Positions 21,888-34,585 of a stretch of 64,000 nucleotides of DNA are shown piece after piece (within the stretch, counting starts at the first letter, position 1; every line of letters starts with the position of its first letter). Location: contig NC_050096.1 of assembly GCF_902167145.1 (NCBI RefSeq), forward strand, positions 262,778,622 through 262,842,621, read 5' to 3'. This DNA is from Zea mays (Eukaryota; Streptophyta; Magnoliopsida; Poales; Poaceae). A program made the translations under genes and the position numbers. The notes beneath the pieces were generated by a model. It did not search any database. It was given only the letters and a program-made list of their open reading frames with translations, and was not told the DNA's origin.

Positions 21888-22060
21888 GTATGTCTTTAGT
21901 TGATTTTTTTGGCTTCTGGTTAAGTATATTGTCATCACCATGCCAGCATACACTTTTCTGTTTTTAGTCAAATGTGTTCCATGTGTTCCGAGGTATGCCT
22001 TTTTGAGTGAATGTGCCTTATTGCAAGTTCCAAATCATATTTGCATGTTGAGGAAAACAA

Positions 22061-22287
22061 GGGCGTGTTTGATTGCTGCGTGACTGTGCCCTGTCCAAAG
22101 GCTTTGCTGGCCAAATCTTGGCTGCCAAATTGGCCACGCATCGGATGCAAATTGAACTGCGCTTTGGCCTTGTGAGCTTGGGCAGGCCAATATACGGTAT
22201 CCATCCAAACAGCATTAGTTCTGTTGGTCAATGGACAATTTTTTTGCTTGGCAGCCATTGGCATTGGTATTCATCCAAACACGCCCC
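22061..22287. mobile_element. MITE (227 bp)
   Basis: It begins GGGCGTGTTTG and ends CAAACACGCCCC, giving inverted termini of about 11 bp. Internal matches continue imperfectly (TGGC/GCCA-rich subterminal words). Flanks are A-rich on both sides and give no clean target duplication. There is no coding capacity. Confidence 0.7.
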
Positions 22288-22779
22288 AAAACTCTTATAC
22301 AAGGCAGTGTTAATAGAAAAAATGAAACGAGGTGCATTGCTTTGTGCATGATATTTTTGTAAACTAGCACAAAAAAGTTCCATTAAGCATACACGCAAAT
22401 GAGTTTTGAGTCCATAAGATGCCCCCTTTGATAATTATCATTTTGCACTAGTGCTTTTGTTATGGTCTTTATTGATCCCCTTTATAGCTTACTCCTGGCG
22501 GTATAGGTTTTCTACCATTCTTGGACGCTAGTTTTTTAGGGATCTACATCTGATCTGGGAAGTAAAAACTTGACCTGTAGGGGGTAAAACAGCCCCCAAG
22601 CATTTTGCTAAGAAGGCCTCATGCAAATCAAGAAAATCCCCAAACCCCTGCCTTCCCATATGTGGTGCACCGTAGCCTATGTGAGAACGGCAACGACCTA
22701 GGCCGTGATCTAGGAAGTCAGAAACTGCAACCCAGCATAAAGAAATGTTTTCATCATTTTTGCAGTTTCTTTTTCATCA
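22288..22779. other. Intron DNA without recognised features
   Basis: AT-rich, with no open frame of significance. It lies between the MITE and the truncated end of the Copia fragment. Confidence 0.5.
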
Positions 22780-25137
22780 GTGTCTAATCCTGTTATTGAT
22801 GGTACGGATGATACGTTCAACTTTACCGTTTTGGGGAGATGTGTACGGACAAGACATCCGAAGATGAACACCATGGGTAAGAAAGAAAGTGCGGGCGCTG
22901 GAGTTATCAAACTCGTGGCCATTGTCGCACTGGATTCCTTGGATGGTGGTGCCAAACTGAGTGTGCACAAAGGAGAAAAAATGAGTGAGGGTAGAAAAAG
23001 TGTCGAATTTAAGCCGCAAGGAGAACATCCACAAATAATGTGAGCAATCATCTAGGATGACTAAGTAATATTTGAACCCAGAAATGCTTGGGACGGGTGA
23101 GGTCCAAAGATCACAATGGATTAACTGAAAATTTTGTGTGGCACGTGATGAAGACACATGAAATGGAAGACGAGTGTGGCGACCTAACTGACATGCATAA
23201 CATAAAAGATCACTAGTAGTTTTATTACATGAAATCCCGGAATCTGCTAGTTTGGATAGGACTTCACGACCGGGGTGCCCGAGACGCTGAAGCCAAAGTG
23301 ACGAGGATGTGGCGGCATGGAAGGTGGAGGCCGGCAGCCGTAGAGGATAGAGCGGGCCGGAGCTGCCGCAGCAGACGATCTCTCTCCGACAGTGAAGATC
23401 CTTCACAGAGCAACCAAAGGGGTCAAATTCCACAGAACAATTATTGTCAGAAGTAAACTGGCGCATAGAATTAGGTTCTTGATGAGACTTGGTGAAACAA
23501 GAACATTATTAAGGCGGAGGGAATCAGATAGAGTGGTGGAACCAGTGGAGGTAACGAGATGGAGTTCCCGTTACCGTCAATAATTGAAGAGGGAAAGGGA
23601 TGATGTGAAGGAAAGGAATGGGAGAAAGTACCAACATCAGAGGACATATGTGTGGTGGCACCGAAGTCAAAGAACCACTCGTTTTGGCGAGGTGGTTGAA
23701 GCGTCATGGCGCTGATGTTGGAGAGTAGCGCCTGCTGATCCCAGGATGGAGTGGTGGGAGTCGGAAATCCTGGCGGCGGTGGTGCAGACCATGGTTGCTG
23801 TGGCGCCCCAGGCCAGGGACCTTGGATGCCAGCGATCAGGGACTGGGGCAGAGGAGTGGCCGGCTGTTGGTGTGGCGCCGAGGGAGCAGCTGACATCCGT
23901 GGTCCGGGCCACATCTGAATAGATCCGGACCAAGGATTATAGAAGCTAGGCCAGGTGTTAGTCGATGTAGACCCTTGCCCATGCTGTTTGGCGGGAGGAC
24001 CGGAGCGACGCTCGCCTCTCTTGTCGCCACGCGTCTCGCGCTTGGGGTTGTTGGGGGGATGATGTGGAGGCGGTGGCTCCGGCTTGCTGGTCAGGGGCTT
24101 GTCGGTCGTAGCGGCGAGAAGAGCAGAAGCTGGAACTGTGGAGTGATGCGCAAGGGTGAGCTCCTCAAGCAGCAAATCATTCCGTACCTCCAGGAAGGTG
24201 GGGAGATGTCGCCCGCGCCGAAAATGAAGACCGATGCTAGTGAAGCGCTCATTTAGACCGCAGATGACGTTGATGACGAGAGTGCGGTTAGGGACCGTCT
24301 CGCCGAGGGCGTCGGCCATCCCTTTGAACTTGCGACAGTAGTTGGTGATGGAGAGCCTTGGCGGAAGTTACGAAACTCCGCGTCGAGGAAGAGAGCCTGG
24401 GTCTCGCGATTCTCGAGAAACTGGGACTCGATGGCGAGCCAGGCGCCGCGAGCAGGGACGTCGCGGATGAACACGACATCGACAAGTTCGGTGGTGATGG
24501 TGTCGATGATCCACGACTTGACGGCACGGTCCATCTGCGCCCAATCGGAAGAGGGCGCAAATGTGTCGGTGAGTACGTGGTCGGTCAACGTGTACCTGTC
24601 GACGACGAGAAGGAAGGAGTTGCGCCATCTGGTGTAGAAGGGGGAAGCGATGTCAAGAACAACTGGGACAAGGGCCCGGATGTTCTGGACTGCCATAGCC
24701 TGCGCGTGGAGGTGGAGAAGAGCCGCGGCTTCGTGGACGAGAGCAGCGCGTGCGCCGTCTGGATCGAACTGGGTGGACTCAGCATCGCCATCGTCGGAAA
24801 GAGGCCCAGCAGCAGCGCGAGCCTAGGCCGCGCGCTAGGGCGGCGCGGATGCGGGCGTCAACGGCGTCGCGCTCCCTGGTGGCTTCCACGACTTCGTGCT
24901 TGGCCTCACGAGCTAGCGCCAAGGCCGCGTCGTGAGCCCGTTGAGCGGCGAGGGGGCGCAGATCATCGTCGGGGCCGCCGGTGTTGTCTGGAGCAGGGAT
25001 GCTGCCAGAGGTGTCGAGAGCACCGACCATGGCGACAGAGGATAGGTGCAGGGTCGGGTGTGGGGGCACGCAGAATGGAGCAGCGTCGGAGAGGCGCGCT
25101 AGAGAGCGGAAGAGTGAGCGGGAAGAACCTGGACTTG
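22780..25137 (-). pseudogene. Copia element fragment: gag, protease, integrase (decayed)
   Basis: Gag starts at ATG 25030 and continues through a UBN2-type gag region (SWIIDTITTELVDVVFIRDV, about 24480). Then comes a protease block with WFFDFGATTHMSSD (the catalytic DSG is now DFG), and the integrase finger and core (LQRLGHPGREVL, CYACQLGRHTRLPF, SPQNGKVERIIRTINNRIR). Several frame changes (about 24250-24320 and 23470) split it. The sequence stops near 22780 within integrase, so RT, RNase H and the 3' LTR are missing on this side. The DFG replacement alone would disable protease. Confidence 0.8.
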
Positions 25138-25145
25138 TGATACCA

Positions 25146-25343
25146 TGAGAGAAGGAGATGTGCTGTGTAGGCAATGTATTTGATTATAATAGAACCAGCC
25201 GGTTACAAAATATATAGGGGAGGAGATCCTGTGGCTTATAGATGTAGTGCCAGAGTGATCTCCTCAATCAATCAGGATCAGACCTTCCCAATGTGTCTGA
25301 TACAGATTGATCCCTACATCAATCAAGGCATCTCCTACCATAA
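25146..25343 (-). repeat. Short LTR (about 198 bp) beside the Copia gag
   Basis: Plus-strand ends are TGAGAGAAGG and CCATAACA. It abuts a primer-binding site (minus-strand ATGGTATCACAAG, about 25134-25146). Short LTRs fit non-SIRE Copia lineages. The right end is inferred from the TG...CA rule only, since no partner LTR was found. Confidence 0.55.
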
Positions 25344-25369
25344 CAGCCCTGGATTCTATCTATGCTAAG

Positions 25370-27325
25370 CACACGCCATTACAGGAAAGGAAACATGCAC
25401 TGCTAATAGTATTAGCAGTGTTTTATACTCAGCTTCAGTGCTCGACCAGACCTAGACACTGTTGGCTGTTTGCGAGCACTCCAAGGTACAACCGTACAAG
25501 GTTGCTACCAAGAAACACTGCAAATCCTCCTGTAGAGTGCCTATCATCTACATCACCAACCCAATCTAAATCAGAAAATGCACTTACAAGCAAGGAAGAA
25601 AATTTCACAATCTGCAGCCCATGCTGTAATATGTATTTTAAATATCTCAGTATTCTCTTCACCGTTGTCCAAAGTTGAGTGGTTGATGCATGCAAAAACT
25701 GATACACCTTGTTAACTGGATAGCTCAAATCAGGTCGAGTCAAAATCAAATATTGTAAAGCTCCAACAATACTTCTGTGTCTCGTTGAGTCTTCTGGTCC
25801 CAACAACTCTCCACTGTTGATACTCAATTTTTCTGAGGTACAGAGGGGTGTAGTAACAGGTTTACAGTTCATTATACCAACTCTTTTGAGAATTGAGAAT
25901 ATCAATAGCATATTTACTTTGAGAGAGGTGGATGCCACAAATGACTTTCTGTATTTCAATACCAAGGAAATAGTACAGCGGTCCAAGATCTTTGAGAGGA
26001 AATTTTGTTCTTAGATTTTTTTAGCAAAGCTAAAACAACATCCTGTGGAGGGTTCACCACAATAATAGCATCCATATACCAACAGAAACATAGTAATCCT
26101 AATTCCATGTTTGCTAAAAAAGAGCAAAAGAGTATCAGACTTAGATGAACAGAGACCCAATTTCAGTAGCCATTTACTGAGCCTGGAGTACCAGGCCCAT
26201 GGTGCTTGTTTTAGGCCATAGATGGCTTTGTCTAGCTTGCAAATGTAGTGTAGCTGCATCTTGTCCTCATAGCCTGGTGGTTGTTTCATGTAAACATCCT
26301 CCTCGAGAGTACCATGAAGAAACGTATTATGAACGTCAAACTATCTCAAGGACCATCCTCTAGTCGCAGCAATAGACAAGATGATTCTGATAGTAGTTGC
26401 TTTAACCACATGGCTGAAAGTATCCTTATAATCTTTGCCATATACATGTTTGAAACCTTCTGCTACCAATCTAGCCTTGTATCTGTCTAGAGTACTTTTA
26501 GCCTTTCTTTTGATTTTGTATACCCATTTGCAATCTGTGTTATATTTTTAGCTCCTTCAGATGGAACCAAATGCTAGGTCTTGTTTTAGCTAGTGCTTTA
26601 AACTCAGCATTCATATCACACTTCCAATTTGTATCTTTTAAATCATACAAATCTTGAGGTTCTCCAGTAGAAGTTACACATCCATACTTTATTTTTTTCA
26701 CGGTGCCATCTTGTAGCTTTGCATGGGGCCTTTGGTCTGTGTAGACCGTTGTTGGATGTGCTATAAATTTTGGTTCTGATACTGTTGTTGGCCTAGGGAA
26801 TGACTTTGGAGGTGCTTCTTGAGATTGCTGCCCCTTAGGTCGACATTTAAGTGGTGTGCTAGTCTTTTGAACTTCTAATATATTTTGCTCCTAGGACACC
26901 AGACTGCTGTTGTATATCACCTGAAATCAACTTAGGTTCCTGCTGCAACGTAGATTCTATCATTATAGCTGAAATATCACTAGATTCAACCTAGTGTTCA
27001 TCATTAGCATCCTCCCTGAGCCATCCTTCATACAAATATGGGATCCTCCAGAATTTTCATCATTAAAAATAGTCAATGATTGATCGGCTGTACTGTATCA
27101 AAATCCACCATATTTTCAAAGTTGGATGAAGGGAGTAAGTTGGAAGGCAAAAGATTGATCTCTGAACGCAGTAACACATGCATTAGAATATAGTTCTATG
27201 AAGGGAAAGACTTCATCAAAAACAACATCACGAGAAATGTACATGTGGTTAGTGGATGCCTCTAGACACTTATAACCTTTATGCATATTGCTGTATCCAA
27301 GGAAGACATAGCGCATAGACCTAAA
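25370..27325 (-). pseudogene. Second Copia fragment: integrase C-terminus, RT, partial RNase H
   Basis: In minus-strand order it has an integrase C-terminal block (FLGYSNMHKGYKCLE, ISRDVVFDE) and RT pieces ([30 protein letters not shown] where YVDD would be). An RT/RNase H part follows ([32 protein letters not shown]), ending just after the AEYK motif near 25400. Many stops and frameshifts separate the pieces, and the catalytic YVDD is lost. The right end is cut by the Opie-like LTR at 27333. It may be the same element as the gag fragment to its left in permuted order, or an unrelated host into which that element inserted. Confidence 0.8.
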
Positions 27326-27332
27326 AGCAATC

Positions 27333-28546
27333 TGAAAGCACCTAGAGGGGGGGTGAATAGGTGATCCTGTGAAACTTGAAACTTAATCCAAAAAACTTGA
27401 TTAGGCGTTAGCACAATAATGCCAAGTGGCTAGAGAGGAGTCTCAACAAAACACAATAACCACAAGAGATCAATCACAGAGATGGCACAGTGGTTTATCC
27501 CGTGATTCGGCCAAGACCAACGCTTGCCTACTCCACGTTGTGGCGTCCCAACGGACAAGGGTTGCAATCAACCCCTCTCAAGCGGTCCAAAGACCCACTT
27601 GAATACCACGGTGTTTTGCTTGCTTTACTATATCCCTTTTTCGAGGAATCTCCACACTTTGGAGTCTCTCGCCCTTACACTTGAAGTTCACAAAGAAGCA
27701 CAAAGTAAGAGAGGGATAAACAACACACTCAAGACAAGAAATCACAGCAACACCACGCACACAAGTCGCAACAAGAGCTCACAACACAACTCAATGAGTT
27801 CACAACTCAACTAGAGCTCTAATTGCTATCGCAAAGAATCAAAGGCGCGGAATCGATGTCTTAGTGCTTAGGAATGCTTTGAGAATGCTTGGTGTACTCC
27901 TCCATGCGCCTAGGGGTCCCTTTTATAGCCCCAAGGCAGCTAGGAGCCGTTGAGAGCATTCCAGGAAGGCAAATCTTGCCTTCTGTCGCCTGGCGCACCG
28001 GACAGTCCGGTGCACACCGGACACTGTCCGGTGCGGATTTCTTTCCTTCTGTGGCGTAGTCGACCGTTGGCACCTGGGAGCCGTTGGTGCACCGGACACT
28101 GTCCGGTGCACACCGGACAGTCCGGTGCCCCCTCTCGACCGTTGGCTCGGCCACGTGTCTTGCGCAGATCGCGCAGCCAACCGTTGGCCCGGCCGACCGT
28201 TGGCTCACCGGACAGTTCGGTGAATTATAGCCGTACGCCGCCAATGAAATCCCGAGAGCAGCGAGTTTGCACGAGCCAGCCTGGCGCACCGGACACTCCG
28301 GTGCTCCCAGACTTAGCAGAGTCTTGGCTGCTCGAGCCAAGGCATTTCCAATTGTTCTTTTCCTGTTTCCAGCACTTATACACAATACATTAGTCTCTAA
28401 AACAATGTACTAAGTCTGAGAAACATACCTTATGACTTGATTTGCACTTTGTCCACCACTTTGCATATATTAACACTTAAGCACTTGTGTTGGACACTAA
28501 ATCACCAAAACACTTAGAAATGGCCCAAGGGCACATTTCCCTTTCA
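27333..28546 (-). repeat. 3' LTR of the Opie-like element
   Basis: TGAAAGCACC...CCCTTTCA, 1214 bp. A minus-strand TATA box (CTATAAAAGG, 27928-27937) is followed upstream by paired CACCGGACAGTCCGGTG palindromes (about 27990-28310). Compared with the 5' LTR it lacks some repeat units. Confidence 0.9.
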
Positions 28547-28562
28547 ATCTCCCCCTTTTTGG
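28547..28562 (-). other. Polypurine tract of the Opie-like element
   Basis: On the plus strand ATCTCCCCCTTTTTGG directly follows the 3' LTR; on the element strand it is the purine run AAAAAGGGGGAGAT, the plus-strand primer. Confidence 0.85.
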
Positions 28563-29332
28563 TGATTTATGCCAACACAACATAAAGCAACTAGAACAGG
28601 TGCAATATCACTGCCAATGAAAACTCAAATTTGTTTTGAATCAAATTTGGCATATATGGACCATTCTTTGCCACCACTTGGTTTGTTTTTGCAAATCAAC
28701 CTCAAATTTCTATCTCTAAGTCAAACACACTTGTTAAGACATGAAGAGAGTCGTTCCAAGAGAAATTGATTCAAGATTACAAAAACTCCCCCTTTTTCCC
28801 ATAAACAACACTTCTTCCCACAAGAAGCCAACTTTTGACAATAAGAAGCAAACAAGAGTATTTTGACAAACAAAAACTCTAACTCTACTTTTTCAAAATT
28901 CTCAAGTGGTAGCTGATCCATTTATTGCTTTAGCCTTATTTTCTCCCCCTTTGGCATCAAGCACCAAAACGGGATCAACTTTGGCCCCTTTAACCCCATT
29001 GCCTCACCAAAATCTTCAACTAAGAGAAAAAGGCAATAAGATCATAAAGATGAACTTGGAATAAGTTACCCTCTCATCGGAGTGCAGTGGAAGTCTTGCA
29101 TGATCCAAGTCCACCTTTTCCCTTTCAATCCTCCTTCGAGACTAAATCAAGCAAACTCAAGCACATGTTAGTCTCAAAGGGTCAAGTTGTAACACATCTC
29201 CCCCTAAATTTGTGCATCACTTGCAACTGGACTTTTAAGGTCCGGGGAGTGCTTGTACAACTTGAGCACCATAAATAAACAACAAAATGCATAAGGAACA
29301 TGATCAAGGCATAAACACATGTATGCTATAAA
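28563..29332 (-). other. 3' untranslated region of the Opie-like element
   Basis: AT-rich DNA between pol and the polypurine tract, with several additional CTCCCCCTTT-type pyrimidine runs. No gene seen. Confidence 0.5.
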
Positions 29333-32300
29333 TCAATCCAAGTTCCGTGAATCTAAGACATTTAGCTCACTACGCAACTTGCAAAAGGTCTGCTCATCTA
29401 AAGGCTTGGTAAAGATATCGGCTAGCTGGTTCTCTGAGCTAACATTAAACACTTCGATATCTCCCTTTTGCTGGTGGTCTCTCAAAAAGTGATGCCGGAT
29501 GTCAATGTGCTTTGTGCGGCTGTGTTCAACAGGATTATCCGCCATGCGGATAGCACTCTCATTATCACATAGGAGTGGGACTTTGCTCAAATTGTAGCCA
29601 AAGTCCCTGAGGGTTTGCCTCATCCAAAGTGGTTGCGCGCAACACTGTCCTGCGGCAACGTACTCGGCCTCAGCGGTGGATAGGGCAACAGAGGTTTGTT
29701 TCTTAGAACTCCATGACACCAGGGACCTTCCTAAGAATTGACACGTCCCCGATGTACTCTTCCTATCGACCTTACATCCAGCATAGTCGGAATCTGAATA
29801 TCCAATCAAGTCAAAGGTAGACCCCTTTGGATACCAGATCCCGAAACAAGGCGTAGCGACTAAATATCTAAGAATTCGCTTCACAGCCACTAAGTGGCAC
29901 TCCTTTGGATTAGATTGAAATCTTGCACACATGCATACACTAAGCATAATATCTGGTCTACTAGCACACAAATAAAGTAAAGACCCTATCATAGACCGAT
30001 ATGCTTTTTGATCAACGGACTTACCTCCTTTGTTGAGGTCGGTGTGTCCGTCGGTTCCCATCGGAGTCTTTGCGGGCTTGGCGTCTTTCATCCCAAACCT
30101 CTTGATCAAGTCTTGCGTGTACTTCGTTTGGGAGATGAAGGTTCCATCCTTGAGTTGCCTCACTTGGAACCCAAGGAAGTAGCTTAACTCGCCCATCATC
30201 GACATCTCGAATTTCTGAGTCATCACCCTGCTAAACTCTTCACAAGACTTTTGGTTAGTAGAACCAAATATTATGTCATCGACATAAATTTGGCACACAA
30301 AAAGATCACCATCACAAGTCTTAGTAAAAAGAGTTGGATCGGCTTTCCCAACCTTGAAAGCATTTGCAATTAAAAAGTCTCTAAGGCATTCATACCATGC
30401 TCTTGGGGCTTGCTTAAGTCCATAGAGCGCCTTAGAGAGCTTACACACGTGGTTGGGGTGCCGTTCATCCTCGAAGCCAGGGGGTTGCTCCACGTACACC
30501 TCCTCCTTGATTGGCCCATTTAGGAAGGCGCTCTTCACGTCCATTTGGAACAACCTGCGACTTGGGCATAACCTTTTGCCACAAGTCGTGTCTTGTTCCT
30601 TTTCACCACTCCGTGCTCGTCTTGTTTGTTGCGGAACACCCACTTGGTTCCCACAACATTTTGCTTGGGACGAGGCACCAGTGTCCAAACTTCATTTCTT
30701 TTGAAGTTGTTGAGCTCCTCCTGCATGGCCAACACCCAGTCCGGATCTAGCAAGGCCTCTTCTACCCTGAAAGGCTCAATAGAAGAAACAAAGGAGTAAT
30801 GCTCACAAAAATTAACTAATCGAGATCGAGTAGTTACTCCCTTGCTAATATCACCCAGAATTTGGTCGACGGGATGATCCCTTTGAATCATCGCTCGAAC
30901 TTGGGTTGGAGGTGCCGGTTGTGCTTCTTCCTCCATTACTTGATCATCTTGTGCTCCCCCTTGATCACACGCCTCCTGTTCATCATCTTGAGTTGGGGGT
31001 TGCACCATTGTTGAGAAAGAAGGTTGATCTTGCTCATCTTGTTCCTGTGGCCGCACATCTCCAATCGCCATGGTGCGTATTGCGACCGTTGGAACTTCTT
31101 CTTCATCCTGTTGATGGCGTGGCAAGCCGTGTTCACGGCTTCCGACCAAAAGCGCTCGGGGGTCTTGAACTCTCCAAGCATCATCCTCGCCATGTCTATT
31201 AGCGTCCTGTTCTTCCTCTCTACCACACCATTTTGCTGTGGTGTGTAGGGAGTGGAGAACTCGTGCTTGATCCCTTCCTCCTCAAGGTACACCTCCACTT
31301 GAAGGTTCTTGAATTCGGACCCATTGTCGCTCCTTATCTTTTTCACCTTGAGCTCAAACTCGTTTTGAGCTCTCCTTAGGAAGCGCTTGAGGGTCCCTTG
31401 GGTTTCAGATTTTTCCTGCAAAAAGAATACCCAAGTGAAGCGGGAAAAGTCATCAACAATAACTAAACCATACTTACTTCCTCCTATGCTTAGATAGGCG
31501 ACGGGTCCGAAGAGGTCCATATGTAGCAGCTCCAGAGGTCTTGACGTGGTCATCACATTCTTGCTGTGATGCGCTCCTCCCACTTGTTTACCTGCTTGAC
31601 AAGCTGCACAAGGTCTATCTTTTTCGAAAGTTACATTGGTTAGACCTATCACGTGTTCTCCCTTTAGAAGCTTGTGAAGGTTCTTCATCCCCACATGTGC
31701 TAAGCGGCGATGCCACAGCCAGCCCATGCTCGTCTTAGCAATTAAGCATGCATCTAGACCGGCCTCCTCTTTTGCAAAATCAACTAAGTAAAGTTTGTCG
31801 TCTAATACACCCTTAAAAGCTAGTGAACCATCACTTCTTCTAAAAACAGACACATCTACATTTGTGAAAAGACAATTATATCCCATATTGCATAATTGAC
31901 TAACAGACAACAAATTATATCCAAGAGGCTTAACTAAAAACACATTAGATATAGAGTGCTCATTTGATATTGCAATTTTGCCTAAGCCTTTCACCTTGCC
32001 TTGATTCCCATCACCGAATATGATTGAATCTTGAGGATCCTTGTTCTTGACGTAGGAGGTAAACATCTTCTTCTCCCCCGTCATGTGGTTTGTGCATCCG
32101 CTGTCGATAATCCAGCTTGAACCCCCGGATGCATAAACCTGCAAGGCAAATTTAGACTTGGGTCTTAGGTACCCAACTCTTGTTGGGTCCTACAAGGTTA
32201 GTCACAATTGTCTTAGGGACCCAAATGCAAGTTTTATCTCTCTTGCATTTTGCCCCTAATTTCCTAGCAATCACCTTTCTATCCTTTCTACAAATTGCAA

Positions 32301-34536
32301 ATGAAGCATTACAAGCATGATAAATTGTAGAGGGTTCATTAATTATTTTCCTAGAAGCATGAACAACATTTCTTCTAGGCATGTGATTAATGACATTTCT
32401 CCTAGCCAAATTTTTATCATGCATAATAGAAGAACTAGAAGCAACCATGGTATTTGAATTCTAAGCATTACAACTCCTATCATCATGAACATTTCTAAAA
32501 AATTTCCTATCATGATATATGAAGGCATGGTTCTTTTTAGCATTACTAGCCATAGGGGCCTTCCCTTTCTCCTTTGCGGAGATGGAAGCCTTATGGCTTG
32601 TTAAGTTCTTGACTTCCCTCTTGAAGCCAAGACCATCCTTAATTGATGGGTGTCTACCAATTGTGTAGGCATCCCTTGCAAATTTTAATTTGTCAAATTC
32701 ACTTTTGCTAGTCTTAAGTTGGGCATTAAGACTAGCAATTTCATCATTTAATTTTGCAATAGAGGCTATGTGTTCACTACAATCATCAATATCAAAATCT
32801 TTACATCTATTGCAAATAACATCATTTTCTACACAAGATGTTGATTTACTAGTTATTTTTAACTTAGCATTCAAATCATCATTTATGCTCTTTAAGTTAG
32901 AAATAGAATCATGGCATGTAGACAACTCACAAGCAAGCATTTCATTCCTCTTAATTTCTAATGCAAGGGATTTTTGAGCCTCTACAAACTTATCATGTTC
33001 TTCATACAAAATATCCTCTTGCTTTTCTAGTAGCCTATTCTTATCATTTAAAGCATCAATCAATTCATTAATCTTGTCAATCTTAGATCTATCTAAGCCC
33101 TTAAATAAGCATGAATAGTTTATTTCATCATCATCACTAGACTCATCCTCACTAGAAGAAGCATAAGTAGAGTTACGAGTACTTACTTTCTTTTCCTTAG
33201 CCATGAGGCATGTGTGATGCTCGTTGGGAAAGAGGGACGACTTGTTGAAGGCGGTGGCGGCGAGTCCTTCGTTGTCGGAGTCGGACGTGGAGCAATCCGA
33301 ATCCCACTCCTTTCCAATATGTGCCTCGCCCTTTGCCTTCTTATAATTCTTCTTCTTTTCCCATTTTCCACTCTTCTTTTCCTGGTCACTATCATTATCG
33401 GGACAATTAGCGATAAAGTGACCAATCTTACCACATTTGAAGCATGAGCGCTTCCCCTTTGTCTTAGTCTTGTTGGGATGCTCCTTGCGACCCCTTAGCG
33501 CCGTCTTGAAGCGCTTGATGATGAGGGCCATTTCTTCATCATTAAGCCCGACCGCCTCAATTTGCGCCACCTTGCTTGGTAGCGCCTCCTTGCTTCTCGT
33601 TGCTTTGAGAGCGATAGTTTGAGGCTCTTGGATTGGGCCATTCAATGCATCATCCACGTATCTAGCCTCCTTGATCATCATCCGCCCGCTTACGAACTTT
33701 CCCAGTATCTCCTCGGGCGTCATCTTGGTGTACCTAGGATTCTCACGAATATTGTTCACAAGATGAGGATCAAGAACAGTAAAGGACCTTAGCATTAGGC
33801 GGACGACGTCGTGGTCCGTCCATCGCGTGCTTCCATAGCTCCTTATCTTGTTGACAAGGGTCTTGAGCCGGTTGTATGTTTGGGTTGGCTCCTCTCCCCT
33901 TATCATAGCGAATCTCCCAAGTTCGCCCTCCACCAACTCCATCTTGGTGAGCATGGTAACGTCGTTATCCTCATGTGAGATCTTGAGGGTATCCCAGATC
34001 TGCTTGGCATTGTCCAAGCCGCTCACCTTATGGTACTCATCCCTGCACAATGAAGCTAGCAACACAGTAGTAGCTTGTGCGTTTTTATGAATTTGTTCAT
34101 TGATAAACAAAGGGCTATCCGAGCTATCAAATTTCATTCCACTTTCTACTATCTCCCATATGCTAGGATGGAGAGAGAACAAGTGACTACGCATTTTGTG
34201 ACTCCAAAATCCGTAGTCCTCTCCATCAAAATGAGGAGGTTTACCAAGTGGAATGGATAATAAATGAGCATTTGTACTTTGAGGAATACGAGAGTAATCA
34301 AAAGAAAAGTTCGAATTGACCGTTTTCTTTTTCTCGTAGTCGTCGTCGTCCTTTTGGGAAGAGGAAGATTCGTCGCTGTCGTAGTAGACTATCTCCTTGA
34401 TGCGCCTTGTCTTCTTCTTCCCGTCTCTTCTTTTGTGGCTTGAGCCCGAGTCCGTAGGCGTGTCATCTTTCGACTCATTGAAGATAGACTCCTTCTCGTT
34501 GTTGTTGACCACCATCCCCTTTCCCTTAGGATCCAT
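29333..34536 (-). pseudogene. gag-pol of the Opie-like element with two internal deletions
   Basis: Gag opens at ATG 34536 (MDPKGKGMVVNNNEKES), with the zinc knuckle CFKCGKIGHFIANC (about 33408-33450) and a long coiled coil, ending at a stop near 32461. Downstream are protease (IIDSGCTNHMTGEKKMF, about 32100), integrase ([38 protein letters not shown]), RT ([14 protein letters not shown], about 30270) and RNase H ([34 protein letters not shown]). Integrase breaks after ACHAINRM near 31095 and resumes about 100 residues later in another frame. RT loses a block of about 40 residues between GYAQVA and [11 protein letters not shown] near 30550. Conserved parts are otherwise well preserved, but the copy cannot be autonomous. 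Confidence 0.88.
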
Positions 34537-34572
34537 CTCTTCGGGCGATTAGTCCCTTCTTGAAGAGAACGA

Positions 34573-34585
34573 CTCTGATACCAAT
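34573..34585 (-). other. Primer-binding site of the Opie-like element
   Basis: Minus-strand reading ATTGGTATCAGAG, complementary to initiator tRNA-Met, directly inside the 5' LTR. Confidence 0.85.

Noticed and set aside
24358..25140. 260-codon plus-strand frame over the Copia gag
   Set aside because: It is opposite the minus-strand gag domain; the translation is biased Arg/Gly/Val without motifs.
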